A DNA stretch of 64,000 nt from Neurospora intermedia (lineage: Eukaryota > Ascomycota > Sordariomycetes > Sordariales > Sordariaceae), in NCBI GenBank assembly GCA_037102815.1, contig BTPP01000005.1, positions 2,108,001 through 2,172,000 of the forward strand, given 5' to 3'. The translations under genes were made by a program, and so were the position numbers. Numbering within the stretch: the first letter of the stretch is position 1; each line of letters begins with the position of its first letter. Under the pieces are notes generated by a model. It was not told the DNA's origin, searched no databases, and was given only the letters and a program-made list of their open reading frames with translations. Shown piece after piece: positions 24,582 to 36,709 of the stretch.

Positions 24582-26728
24582 TGTTGCGACTTTATTTTGT
24601 GTTTTCTGTTGGGAATAGTATGCGGTGGCAGTTGCGGCTGCGGCTGCGATTGTGATGATGGTGGTGGATGTCGGGTGTTTCCTGGGTTGAGACGCGGCGG
24701 GTTGTTCTGGTTCGTGACGTTCTGAGGAGCAAGGCGCGCGCACGCCTTTGAGTTTGTTGTCCTCTTTTGTGGTGCGATTAAGCGGTGATTTGGTGATGAC
24801 GGTGGGCTCACTGTAGTTTGCCAGGTGGAGATGTGAAGTTGGAGGTTGAATCTGGGCCAGAAAATGAAGTCGCGACAACGGACGGGTCGATCGCGGTGAT
24901 GGGGTTTGGTCGGTTCATTCCAGATCGACCAAATGCGACGCTGAGCTGAGCTGCAGCTGATGGGGGAGCTGGACCCGTTGGACAAGGCTACAGGGCTGAT
25001 ATTGGTGGTCTGTGCGCGTGGCTGTTCAGTGGCCGTTTGACCTTTGATGATTTCAAGATGCTGTCTCGATTAGAGTCCCACCTTGGAAGCTACAAGCTCC
25101 AGGCCGGGAATCCGTATGTCTGCAAAGTCACGAGATCAAAACCACATGCGTCAAATGATATGGCTTGATCCAATGTGGTTTGGTGTCACGGAATGGTCAT
25201 GGAATAGACGGAGAGCTAGTAGCCAAGCTTTGGGAAATTGAATCATATGTCTTCTACACGTGGTTATAACATGATTGTCACGATGTCATGGATATCGTAT
25301 GTTCCCAAGTCGATTGTGGTGTGCCTTTTTACAAGTCCATCTTGGAATTCATCCATCCAGTTTATTAGCCAAAGATGGCCGTGTCTGGTCATCGGTAATG
25401 TACGGTTACATACTGCAGTACATAACACGGGAAGAAGCCGCCAGGAACGAGTCCGGTTCGCTGCTGTTGGCGCCGGCTCTGTCAAAGACGCCGCAAAGTT
25501 GCGGTGACATGCAAATCCAATTGGGAAAGAACCTAACCTCTGTTGATTGTTAACAATTCTGATTGGCTGAAGCGTCAGAAAGACGGAGAACCCCGCGCAT
25601 CCAATCGAGCCAGAAATGGGGCGCGAAGGACTCTGGCACGTCTGGGAAAAGGCGGGAAAGGCCACTGGAATGCAAGAGATTGATAATGTATGACTCCCTG
25701 CTCTTGTCGGATCCAATCACAGTTCGGCACATCCTGGGGGCCGCCCAGCCAGCCCCTCTACCTAGCCCCTCCTCCACCACCAGCGATCACAGTGTGCAGT
25801 GTCCATCATCCCAATACGCAGCCATTCAATAGCTAGAAAAACTCAAAGTGCGGCTGTGTACCTTACCGAAAGCGGAGAGGTGCGTACGTATTCATGTTAG
25901 TGTTGCCCTCTGCATAGCACAAACATACTGGACCGGGAGGTGTAACACGCCAACCAAGCAGACTCAAACAAGAATTAATACTGCCTTACACTACAAGAGT
26001 ATTTGGGAATAAGACAGCCACGTTGTTGACAACAGCTCAACGGTATTGATATATTTGGCTGTCTCTTGGCTCTAGCTCGCGGCCCAAAACGACAACTCAT
26101 GTTTACTACGGGTTGCTGGTGACGCATACAGTCCGGGTTCCATTGGGGCCATTTTACTCGAGCTCTAGGTCCCCAGGAACTGCCCCTGCCCCTGGGAAGG
26201 GGCCTGGAGGATCTGCCTACCTATCCCCGCGCATATGCTACATACACGTTACGAACGCGGGACCTGCTAAGCCGTGCCTAGAAGGACTTCAGTTGCAATC
26301 CGGGGGGGCTAGGTAGAGGGGATGAGCAGGCAGTCTCTGCCTCAAAGTTCGGTTGCCTTATTTACCTAGTCGACCTTGTCTCGTTTACTTTCTTTTCCTC
26401 TCTTCTTATCTTGCTTCCATCTTCATACACAGCCCTTGTACTCCAATAACTCTACTTATCCCATCTGTTTCCATAGGGTAGTTTTGTGGTACAAAGATAT
26501 CCTTCCTAGTCCAGTCCCTCACTTTGACGGTGCCTGCGATATAGTGTACAGTCAACCAGCATTGCTCTTTCCGCCACTTATTACTCGTTTTTGACAAAAG
26601 ACCTTCACGGTACGCGGTGGGGAAAAGTTAGGCACCTCGACTTTGACAACTGCTGCAGCTACTACGCAACCGCATAGTACATCCACTTATTGTTCACGTC
26701 ACACTCCGTTCCCTCTTCCTTCTCGATC
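24582..26728. promoter_or_regulatory. Divergent spacer between PRKRIP1-like and DET1-like genes
   Basis: About 2.1 kb hold the two promoters and leaders. A CACGTG E-box occurs at about 25257-25262. The segment 26150-26330 is rich in short GC-rich inverted words. No gene or RNA is supported. Confidence 0.5.
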
Positions 26729-28589
26729 ATGGGGAAGCCTAGACTTATCATCCTGATCAGACACGCCCAGTCTGAGGGTAACAGTACGTCGTCCACGCCT
26801 TTCGAGGCTGTCTTCTCTCTTACCTGCCTCCTTGCGGCTAACACTAACATGGATCGACAGAGAACCGCGATATCCACCAAACGATTCCCGACCACCGCGT
26901 AAAGCTCACAGACGAAGGATGGCAACAAGCATACGATGCCGGCCGCCGGCTGCGTAAGCTGTTGCGTGCCGACGACACGATCCAGTTCTTCACCAGCCCC
27001 TACCGCCGCACACGCGAGACCACAGAAGGCATCTTGGCCACTTTGACCAGCGACGACCCGGAGCCCAGCCCCTTCAAGCGCAATCACATCAAAGTCTACG
27101 AAGAGCCTCGCCTACGAGAGCAAGACTTTGGAAACTTTCAGCCATGTAGCGCAGAGATGGAACGCATGTGGCAGGAGCGCGCTGACTACGGTCACTTCTT
27201 CTACCGGATCCCTAATGGGGAGAGTGCCGCAGATGCATACGATCGAGTCAGTGGCTTCAACGAAAGTCTCTGGCGCCAGTTCAATGACGACGACTTCGCC
27301 AGCGTTTGCGTTTTAGGTAGGTTGCACTTTTCGAGACATCACTGTGTTTGAAGAACCTGGCGGGAAGGCTAACCAAGTTTGCTACAGTTACACACGGTCT
27401 CATGTCGCGAGTCTTCCTTATGAAGTGGTACCACTTCAGTGTCGAGTACTTCGAGGATCTGCGAAACGTTAACCACTGCGAGTTTCTTATCATGCGCAAG
27501 AACGACAGTGGCAAATACATATTGGAAAACAAGCTGCGGACGTGGTCGGAGCTAAGAAAGGAGCGTGCTGCACAACAGGCTCTCTTGACTGGAGGAAAGT
27601 CCAAGCTAGACTCGGCCCCTTCCCCCACCCCGCGCATGCCTTCCGACCCGAGCGCACCGCCAGTTGAGATGCGACGGCGGTGGGGAGGTTGTCCGAACGG
27701 CTGTAACCACGACAAGAACTTTAAGATTCGCTCGACGCTTGCCGACCTGGTCAAGACCGACCATATGATTTCGAACCACGTTACCTCCAACGATATTACT
27801 GTTACCGATAGTGCGAGTGGTAATTCGACAGACGCTGATACCCCAAGTGTAGGTAGCAGCAGCAGCATCGCGCTTACAGATGGGGCCGGCCCTGCTACTG
27901 GCAAGGCTCAAGGAGTCGCCAACGCCTCTTTCAACGGTACCGCACTGCCTAATGGGCCGACGATTGCGAGCCGGAGACCGACGGCCAAACGTATTCAGTC
28001 TACTAGCAGCGGGGCCACACTGTCGCCAGCAGTGGCACACGCTGGTCCGGTCATCGACATAACCAAGGCGCGCGAAGAGGTCGTCTCGAGTCCAGACGGC
28101 ACGCCATCCTTTATATCGATTGAAGACCGCCTACGAAACCATCTCAAGAGTCCCAGCGCGCCGCCCCGTCCCCATGGCCATAGCCTTCATATTGGTCGTG
28201 ATGGTGGAGGCACCTACAGTGGACATAGCAGCAGCGAAACCGAGTCGTCAGAAGATGAGCGGCGCAAGAATGTCAAGGCCAAAACCTCGAGTGGCGGACT
28301 CACCCCCCATGCTGTTCGTCCAGTACCACACCGCCATCCTAGCCGGGACCAGAGCCAAATGGGCCGCGGCGCCAAAGCCAACCGTCTAGGCGATCATCCT
28401 CCCAGTAGCGATGGCGAGCATGAAGCTGATGGAGAGCACGAGCCTGACTGCGAAGAAGATGAAGAAAATAGCAGCCAGGAGCAGGAGGAGGGCGCGAGGC
28501 TTACCGAGTCAACAAAGAAGAAGCAGAGTCTAGAGGACTTGGCAGACGCGGAGAAGGAAGATAGAAGCCTGCGAGGGAGCGTGTACTAG
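26729..28589 (+). CDS. Histidine-phosphatase family protein, DET1-like
   Basis: Three exons, 26729-26783, 26861-27316 and 27388-28589, give 570 residues. The first 230 residues form a phosphoglycerate-mutase-fold (histidine phosphatase) domain. The phospho-accepting His12 lies in LIRHAQSEGN, SPYRRTRETTEG follows, and the second catalytic His173 is in VTHGLMSR. All the core residues are present, so it is probably an active phosphatase. The closest named relative I recognise is yeast DET1 (YDR051C), linked to sterol movement between membranes; the substrate is unknown. The 340-residue C-terminal part is Ser/Thr- and acid-rich, apparently disordered, and contains a short segment RRRWGGCPNGCNHDKNFK. 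The start at MGKPRL is preferred over an in-frame codon 39 nt upstream because the family begins there. Confidence 0.88.
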
Positions 28590-29496
28590 GAGTCCTTTAT
28601 CCTTTACACTTTCTTATGCACTCTGGCTGTCTTGTCTCCTTTCTTCTTCCTGTTGGTCTCCATGCACTTGGCTTTGGGAGTGTTTTGTGAGGCTAAAGGT
28701 ACGACCTTGCTTCCATCATATGTGGCTGTGGGAGTTGGTTCTTTTTTTTTTTTTTTTTTTGTTTCGTTTTGTCTTGGTAAGGCGTTTTGGGGGTTCATGT
28801 ACATGATTAGCGAATTTCTCCGGTCTGCGTTTCAGTTGGTTCGGGCACGATCACGAAGATCATGGGTATACAGGGATGAAAATGGATGGGCGAGATGTAT
28901 GCAGTGAGATGGACATGAAGATACCCCCAATGTCTTTACATACTGCTAAACTGCTGTTCATAACTTTTTTGCTTCCTTGACTTATGATAATCTATATACT
29001 CCACGAAACCCGTTGCTCGTGATCTCGTGGTTAATGGACAAGAATTGAGAATCGAGTCTAGGTAACTATCGTAGATGCATTCAAGTCCCTGCCGTCTCTC
29101 GAGCCTTTCCAGTTAGTGATATTCACTTGAATACCACTCGCTATAGTAATAATTAGCGGCTAGAATTCTTGTCTCCTACTATTGTAGCTTGCCTTTGAAA
29201 CTCGTTTGCCTCTTGCCACTTCTCTCTTCATTCTCTTTTCACTGTCCTTTTTTTTTTTCTTTTTTTTTTTTCTCTTTACTACTTCTTTTACTCTTCTCAT
29301 TTTTTTTCCCTCTTCACGCTTTTCCTTCACTCAGCGTTCACCTACCTTAATTTCTTCTTTCTTCTTTCTTCTTTCTCCCTTCACTTTTCTCTTCACTTCT
29401 TCTCTCTCCACTTCTCTCCTCACTTCTTCTCTCCTCACTTCTTCTAGTTTTTTCCTACATAGCATCTATGGTAATAGCCAAAGAGTAACATGCGCA

Positions 29497-29543
<47 letters not shown>

Positions 29544-31041
29544 CTTGATTCAGACGTAAACTTGCTCGATGCTTATGATTTATTCTCGAGCGACTTTCAT
29601 TTATCAACACTGTCTATCTCTTTTCCTGCGGTAGGGACGAAACATTTTTGGAAAGTCACCAGCTAGCTAGCTAGGTAGCTAGGTAGCTGAAGTACCATAC
29701 GAGTTAAATGATTGAGCTGAAGCGGATCACCGTGAGAACCTGTAACTGCGAAGCGAGCAAGTCTATACCTTGTAAGACAGCAAGATGGGTCATATGATCA
29801 ACCAGTTCTCCATATTCATTATAGCCATTGCTGTTCTTTTTTTCTTCTTCTTTTGGCTTCCTTTGGGAAGGTTTAAGGGGTTTAACGGGGAACGACGGGC
29901 CAACCACACGGGGGCGGGGGGGCCGGGAGATGACCCGGGCAAGCTGCTCAGCCTCATTTTTGCGTTCGCCTGAGCTACTCTCCAAAGGGGGAAAAGTGAG
30001 AGGACTCAGGTAGAGAGAGGTATGAAGGAGGAAAAATATGGAATCGTCATCGTCATGTATTGAGGAGACATGAGGAAACAGGATTGAAGGTAACTGAGCG
30101 TGAGTATACAGATATGTAACTGCATTATAGCATTATCATATAGTAGTAGTAGTAGATAACCAAAGTGGTAGCTGGGAGATATGTGGAAGGTATGTTAAGG
30201 ATAGACTCTTTTTCACATCATCTTTCCGTCCCTGCTTCCTCTTCACCCAGCTAGCAAACCAAATCTCCTCCATCTCCCACTCCATCCCATCCATAAACAA
30301 AAACGGATAGACATCCACCACACCTCTATTAGACACGTGAACCCATTCCCAACTGTCCCTTTCTCCCCTTGAGCTGGGCAAAATGCAGCATCATTCCCAC
30401 CATAAAAGGACCGTTACTTCCATAGAATCAACCAAGCGCCTCGCGCCTCATTAACATCATCCAATGCGACGCAGCTTAGAAACCATGCGTGGCCCTTTCA
30501 TTCGCTTCCTTTCTCCCTTCCTCCTTTTTCCTCATGCTTCCTGAACCCTAGGCGCTCAGGTGGTTTCCGCTTCTCCTTGGGACTCTTCTCGACTCTTGCC
30601 CTAGCCACAACCTCCCGACTCTAAAGATATGTGCAGCGAATGTGTAAATGTACCGCGCACTGATATAGAAAAAAAAGCAAAAAGAAAAACCAGCCGCTTT
30701 TCTATCTAATCACGCGTTGTCGCATCCGAGATTAAAACCACCACCTCCTGCCGGCGGCCTTTGACTAGAATAGGAGAATGGTGGAAGGACCAGAATTCAC
30801 GAAACTGCATCCAAAGGCCCCCTTCGCTGACGTGGTTATCGCCAAGAGCGAGGGCGGAGACGGGTAGCCAAATAAAAACCAACGAACGTTTCTGCCGAGC
30901 GAAAACAATAACGATAGCGCGACTCGAATAGTCAAAATGGGTATCCTATGAGCGGGAAAAAGACGACGCGTGGACCATGATATACAGCGGTCGAAACAAA
31001 GAGATAACTAGCGACGACCGTCAATAACTAGTTCTTGTCCT
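28590..31041. other. Convergent spacer rich in pyrimidine tracts
   Basis: About 2.4 kb lie between two convergent genes. It contains long CT-rich stretches (29220-29460), a T43 homopolymer, a CTAG-type simple repeat near 29662-29690 and a TAG run near 30140. No coding frame or RNA gene is supported. Confidence 0.55.
29501..29543 (+). repeat. T43 homopolymer
   Basis: Forty-three consecutive T residues lie on the plus strand in the spacer downstream of the DET1-like gene. The true length is uncertain because such tracts are error-prone in sequencing. Confidence 0.9.
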
Positions 31042-32346
31042 TTAAAAATTCTGCGAGATGCCAGCCGTTTGCTGAGGGTAGTGGCCGGAATTCTCAATGC
31101 GAGTGTTCCTCCTCGCCACAACATCTCGAATGACTGGGGGTCCTGCGGGGGTAAAGTTGTTTGGGGCAACTGGTCCGTTATAGGCACCCTCGGGGGCGTT
31201 GTATGGTTTGGCGGCACCGTACTGCTGGGGCTCATAGTAACTAGTTCTTCCTCCATAGGCGACTCCGATAGGGGCTTCGCCGGACTCGTCAGAGCGGGCA
31301 GCTGCGCTGTAATGAGACGAGGCGTTTGAGGGTCCTCGGTGAACATTGGCGTCTGGGCTGTCACCGGCTGAGGGTCCCATTGCTCCCAGGATCTCGCCTT
31401 CGGGTGAAGGTGGCTCAATCAACGGCTCGCCAGATCGTGCGTCGGATACGGTTCCCCGGGTTGGCGATGTGGTGTCGGAATAGGCAACGCCAGGCATGCC
31501 GCCTGAAATAGTCGTTGAAGCCTTCCTTCCAGCCGAACTCGCGAGGGTCGTAGAGCCCCAGCCCCTGTACCCGGACGTTCCATCCTCCCTCATCTCGTAC
31601 ACTCCAGCAGCACCACCACCGGCAACGGCAGGTATCGTAGGGTCGACATTGGGGTTGTAGCCATAGTCCTCCACTTCCCTTCGCCTCTGTTCCTCGGCAT
31701 CCCTCCTTTGCTTCCGCTTTCTCCAGAGGAAGATACCGGCCAATACCAAAAGGGCAACGGCAACAATGGGCACCACTACCGCAATGGCAATCTTCCCACC
31801 GCTACCCAATCCACCACCGCCAGAGGAAGCACCCTTAGTAGCATCAATGGCCCCGGCCGATGTGGTGGTGGTCGAAGAAGTGGAGGTGGTGGGGTTCGCG
31901 GAGGGTACTACTGTCTCGGTAGTAATGATTTGCGTAATCTTGGTTCGTGTTTCCCCTTCAGTCGTGATGATCTGGACGCTAGTAAAAGTTTCCGTGCTCG
32001 GCTGCTGCGTAGTGGTGGGCGGCGCCGGTGTTGATGTCGTTGGCGGAGCTGTGGTAGAGCTTATTGGAGGCGGCTGTTGCGTCGTCGAGGTAGTAGACGT
32101 TGATGATGGCGGTGGTGGTGGTGGTATAGCTGAGGATGATGAAGGAGAAGTCGGCAGAGCCGAGGAAGTCGTACTAATAGGCGGCTGCACTGACGGTACT
32201 GAAGTGGTGCTGATGATAGTGGTCGGCCCGGGCGGAGCCGCCGTGGTAGGGTCGTTGACCGTTGCTGTATTCGGGTCAGCAGGAGTCCCAGGGGCGGTTG
32301 TTCCCTCGGGACCTGATATGCCCGTACTTGTGTTGTTGCTGGACAT
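31042..32346 (-). CDS. Ser/Thr-rich single-pass membrane protein, sensor-like
   Basis: One coding exon of 434 residues starts at MSSNNTSTG. Residues 1-180 are dominated by Ser, Thr and Pro, as in heavily O-glycosylated, mucin-like cell-surface domains. A Gly-rich hinge is followed by a clear membrane segment at about 186-208 (IAIAVVVPIVAVALLVLAG) and a basic stop-transfer WRKRKQRR. The cytosolic tail of about 225 residues is rich in Gly, Ser and Tyr. The layout is that of MID2/WSC-type wall-stress sensors, but no specific domain proves it. No cleavable signal peptide is visible. An upstream in-frame ATG at 32400 would give 452 residues, but a likely leader intron (32384-32631, GTACGT donor, GCTAAC branch, CAG acceptor) would remove it, so I chose the later ATG. 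Confidence 0.75.
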   Translation of the reverse strand: MSSNNTSTGISGPEGTTAPGTPADPNTATVNDPTTAAPPGPTTIISTTSVPSVQPPISTTSSALPTSPSSSSAIPPPPPPSSTSTTSTTQQPPPISSTTAPPTTSTPAPPTTTQQPSTETFTSVQIITTEGETRTKITQIITTETVVPSANPTTSTSSTTTTSAGAIDATKGASSGGGGLGSGGKIAIAVVVPIVAVALLVLAGIFLWRKRKQRRDAEEQRRREVEDYGYNPNVDPTIPAVAGGGAAGVYEMREDGTSGYRGWGSTTLASSAGRKASTTISGGMPGVAYSDTTSPTRGTVSDARSGEPLIEPPSPEGEILGAMGPSAGDSPDANVHRGPSNASSHYSAAARSDESGEAPIGVAYGGRTSYYEPQQYGAAKPYNAPEGAYNGPVAPNNFTPAGPPVIRDVVARRNTRIENSGHYPQQTAGISQNF

Positions 32347-35300
32347 GTTGAGAACCTGACGTTCCAACCGTGGGAAGTCCCTTCTGATCCGGTGTGTCAT
32401 GTTAGCAATAGGTAGGGACTCGAGATGCTCATTGGTGAGTATGAGAAAAAGCACTGGACGCAAGGTCAAAATGGAAAGAGAAAAGGAGGAGCCACCAAGG
32501 CGCCGAAGGCTCCGAGATAAGGGAAGCCAAGCAAGCGCAAGCGCAAACAGTTGCGCATTGTTGATGGTGAGAAATAGGATGAAATAATTGACGGACAGTG
32601 GAAAAGGCTACTAGTGCGCAAGCAAACGTACCTTTAGATGGGCTGAGCCCTAGTCCAGCACCACGCAGGTTGAAAAGCAATCGGTCGCGGTTTGCAAAAG
32701 AGTTTTCTTGGACTTTGATGGGGGAGTTGTTTGAGGAGTTGAGGCGCAAGATGGAACGAAGACCGCTCTCTGGCTGGATATAGCGCGATGCGGATCCGTC
32801 ACCTAAAACTAGCGGCTACTCGGCTGGCCGACAGTTCTGGGCGTCGAGTCGCAGACGCAGGGGCAAACGCAGAGGGACCTGGGCGATCAGCTATTGGGCG
32901 GCAAAGGACAGGCTGAGAGAGCTGAAAAGCAAAGACTGCTTGCTTGCAGGGCGGCTTGCGCGGCAGTGATTGAGACCCGGGCTGTTGTGTATCGGAGGTT
33001 GTGGTGGTGTTTTGAGCGTGTTTTGTTGTCGGAGAGAAAAGTCGGCGACAGCGGTAGGTAGCAAGGAACAGTCTCTGGCCGAAGGGCGAGTGCTTAGGTG
33101 ATGGGGTTGGAAAATGGGCGCGATGGACAGGGGGCGCGGGCTTTGGCGAGATTCTTTTGAGCAGGTTGGTTGGTGTTCCAATGCTATGTGTCTTGGAGCT
33201 AAGCCAAGCACAATGGTCCGTCCGCCTGTGTGTAAGCCGGTTCCGTGGTGGTTCCGGGTCTAGGTATCCTCGGAGGGCGGTGCTCTCTCTACCTTCTAAA
33301 AAGAGGCGGTACGACGGTCAATGTCACCCAGATAAGCGTTCTCAATTCGGATACGATGGTGCGAAGCCAGTGATGTGCTATCGATTTGAGGGGAACCTAG
33401 TAACAAAGTGGAATGTCTCTTCCTTTTTTTTGTGTTTGTTTTTTCATTCAAGTTTTCTTTTTTGGATGCTCTCCGATCACCATATACTGATGTAGTGTAG
33501 AGCTATGTTTCCAGATGCCAAGCAGATGACAGTCAAGGAAGGGATGGATGGAAGTGGAAGAGTTGAGATGACAGCCGTTGTCTGTGTGTGGACAAGGGAA
33601 GTGAGTGTCTGGGTGAAGTTGGGATGAACGGGTTCGAAGACGGTGCGCTTCTTTGGTGGAGCGGGCGAGCATCACTTGAGCGAACCTATGTCGATCGGAG
33701 GGTGCCACAAAAACAAGTCCAAATGAGAAGAAAGCCAGACCGCTCGCTTGGGTGCAGTGCGGGCCTCTTCTTTTTTGCAGTGTTTGCGATTGCACCTCCT
33801 CAGTGATGGAAACTCGGAGATGTCCCAAGGTCCTGGAATCTGGGAATACCCAAGATGATCCAAAACAACGTTTCAAAACAATGGCGAGAACACGGGTCAA
33901 TGACGTGAACTGGCTATAATTTCGTATCCTGAAGAGAAGCGAGAGGGGATAAAACCGGAAGACAGGCTCCATGTGTCTGATGTACCTCTATAACCGCGGC
34001 CCCACAAGGCGTGGATGCTTCAGTTCCGTGGATGCCATCAAAGAGCAACAACCTACGGCAAAGCCCTCCTTGAGGTGCTTTTACTTAGGTTGCGAGAGCG
34101 AGGTGGTGGACCTGCCTGAGGTGCTGCACATTCCAATTCCCATTCAGCCGCATTTCAGCGCTTCTGGCAACCGCAACGCCTGTGATTGTGGTATTTCCAG
34201 TTTACCCGTGGTTTGATTGCTAGCGTGGTACTTGCAGAGAGCTATTCAGTGTACATATCTTGAGCAGGGCACTCTGCCCACTTTCGTGATGGCCAGGCGC
34301 GACTGCTGACATGACCACTGGCGTTCAGTTGGCCATTGCTCGCCTTGGAGTGGCTTGAACCAATGAGAGCAGAGAATTCCTTGCCCTTTTCCTTTATCCG
34401 AGGACCCGACGTCGCAAGTCTCGAGCTAACAATCAAGCCAAGGTTGAACTATACTAGGTACCTACGCTAGCCCACTGGAAGAAATGTGCAGTGGTACCTC
34501 TGGAGAAAAAGAAAAGAAAAGAAAAAAAATATGACGGGCAGTTCCGGCAACAGCGGCACCTAGTATCTAGAGAGGTATGGACAAAAGGGCAGCCTGTTCG
34601 CATACGAGAGAAACCAATCCTACCTACCCCGGAAATACGAGCATCACAAGAGGGCTCCAACAACACCAACACTAACACCGCAGACTTACAAAGTGGCAAT
34701 TGACAGGACCGGACAGACGAAAAACAACACAAAATTCACGGCTCTATTCCACCAATTTATGTACCTACCCTTTCAGCCTCTTCTCTCTACGCCAGTGTCA
34801 TTTTCCCTTCCAGGTTTCTTTTTATTCTACTTTCCATTTCAGTCACAAGTCTTTCTGTTTTGCCCAGAAACCCTAAGTAGTGTAGCATCGATCACAATCC
34901 CGCTTTCTCACGGCCTGGCCGCTCTTCTTCACCTTTCTACTTTCCGCACTTGTTGTGTCTTCCCTATCTATAATCCCCCACAATACCTACTATCGGTTTG
35001 TGTAGGCGCTACGTATAAAGGGCATCACGTTACCAACGGCGAAACCCGACAAAAGTTCAAAAAAAGAACAACGGTGCCCTGGACACCACTCAACCTTTTC
35101 CAGATTGTCCGCGTTCCGCTACCAGTTGATGTGTCTGTCCACCTGACCAGAGGGGAAAAAAAAAAAAATTGGGCATGTAGGGCGGACGAGAGGGGGGAAA
35201 AAAGCGAAATTAAACATCTCCATGGATGCCAGATCGGAGGGGCGGTGGTGTTCGGGGGTTTTCCATATTCAATTCTAATTCCAAGTCGCCCCAGCCTCAC

Positions 35301-36709
35301 AATGGGACAGGATTCCCCGGTCTTGGCAAAGGTCCCCGAGCTAGCGGCCCTTGCGGATGGCCGGGACTTGGGAAGGTTTTCCGCTGTCGTGTGTGAGTTT
35401 AGCGGGCCGGTGACAGCTGCGAGTTCGGGTTTGGACTGTCATTCATGTCTCGGCGTCGTCGTCGTAGTCGACATCGTAATCCAAGAAAGATTGCTGCTGA
35501 TGGCGATGGGGGGGGGGAGTGTTTGAAGATGGCCTCTCCAAATTTGCTGTGTGCCTACATGCTTTGACGTATTTCCATTGGAAGAAAAATCGATCGTCAA
35601 GGACATCAATGCCATACTTGTCAGGGGAAAAATGCATAACTTGTATAAGAGAAAGCTGATGGCTATCTTCAAACTGCAATTACACTATTGTAGAAACACG
35701 ACCGAAACTAGGGTTTCGGTACCTGCGTCATCCATCCAGCATTTCTCATTGAGCATATTCACATCTGTCTCAATCAACCAACTTTTTGCTGCCACCTAAA
35801 TGCTTTAGTTGGTCGTCATAACTAATACATTACACTAGTCTAGTACATAAATACCATGTACATCAGTGGCGAGTAAAATACGCCCAGCCGTATATGGCTT
35901 TGATACTACACCTCTGCAGACATATTACAGAGCATACACTACGTTGTTAACGCGGTGAAATTGCAAGTGGCGACAATATTATCTTTCCTACAGAAGATCA
36001 TTGGTGTGCCCGCCACCAACCTGTCAAATTCTGTGAGGTGGCGGTACCGCGCTAACAAACTAGTTGTCGGCGGAGGTGTACAGTACGTGTAAAACAGCAA
36101 AATATCCCACAAAAACGTCGGTCACGTCATGTTTGAGACTCTACAGTACCGAATCGATCAAAACTTTGGAACCAAGAAAAGATCGACGACCGCACCAGCT
36201 AGTGTATCATGGCTGGTATGTGTACATGCATGCACGATTGGAAGTTTGGAAGGTTCTTCGGCTGTCGGAACGTCCAGTGGCGTTATCCCACTGCAGTGGA
36301 ATGTTTGGCTTACTATGTATTTGCAGTACACAGCCTCATGAGCTGACTTGACTGGTTGAAGAAGCCACGAGGAACGGCTGATGGCTGATGGCGGGTTCTG
36401 GAAATAGAAGTCGATGTTGTGTGAAAGATGCATTTGTCCGTCTGGAGAGACAACCGAGTGGTTGATTACCGATTCGACCCGACTTACTCTTGGGATAACG
36501 TTGTCGGTCACATGTTGCTCCTTTACCCTGTTCGTCTGCTGCGATGATGAAGCGACGTGGCTGTTTAATAGACCGTATGATTGAATGTATGGATATCAAC
36601 AAAGGGAAGGAGAAGAATCATTCCTGTCATCGTGATTTTCATCAATCGTCTATCAGCAGACTCCCTCATACCTATGCATTACCCAACCTCCTCTCCCTCC
36701 ATCTCGCAA
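32347..36709. other. Gene-free stretch, 4.4 kb
   Basis: It begins with the apparent leader of the mucin-like gene: the stretch upstream of the leader-intron donor at 32631 lacks any ATG on the minus strand for about 450 bases. The rest shows no supported gene. One plus-strand frame of 277 codons (34693-35526) starts with GTG, lacks domains and crosses pyrimidine-rich sequence, so it is not called. A small TACC-type simple sequence is scattered through it. Confidence 0.5.

Noticed and set aside
25257-25262. CACGTG E-box as a NUC-1 phosphate-control site
   Set aside because: It lies far from nuc-2, upstream of splicing and phosphatase-family genes, and the hexamer occurs by chance several times in the window.
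32347-32400. Upstream start giving an 18-residue longer mucin-like protein
   Set aside because: A good branch site and CAG acceptor place this ATG inside a probable leader intron. Kept only as an alternative.
33448-33972. 174-codon minus-strand open frame
   Set aside because: No domain, low-complexity His/Ser/Arg content, and no orthologue that I recognise; consistent with chance.
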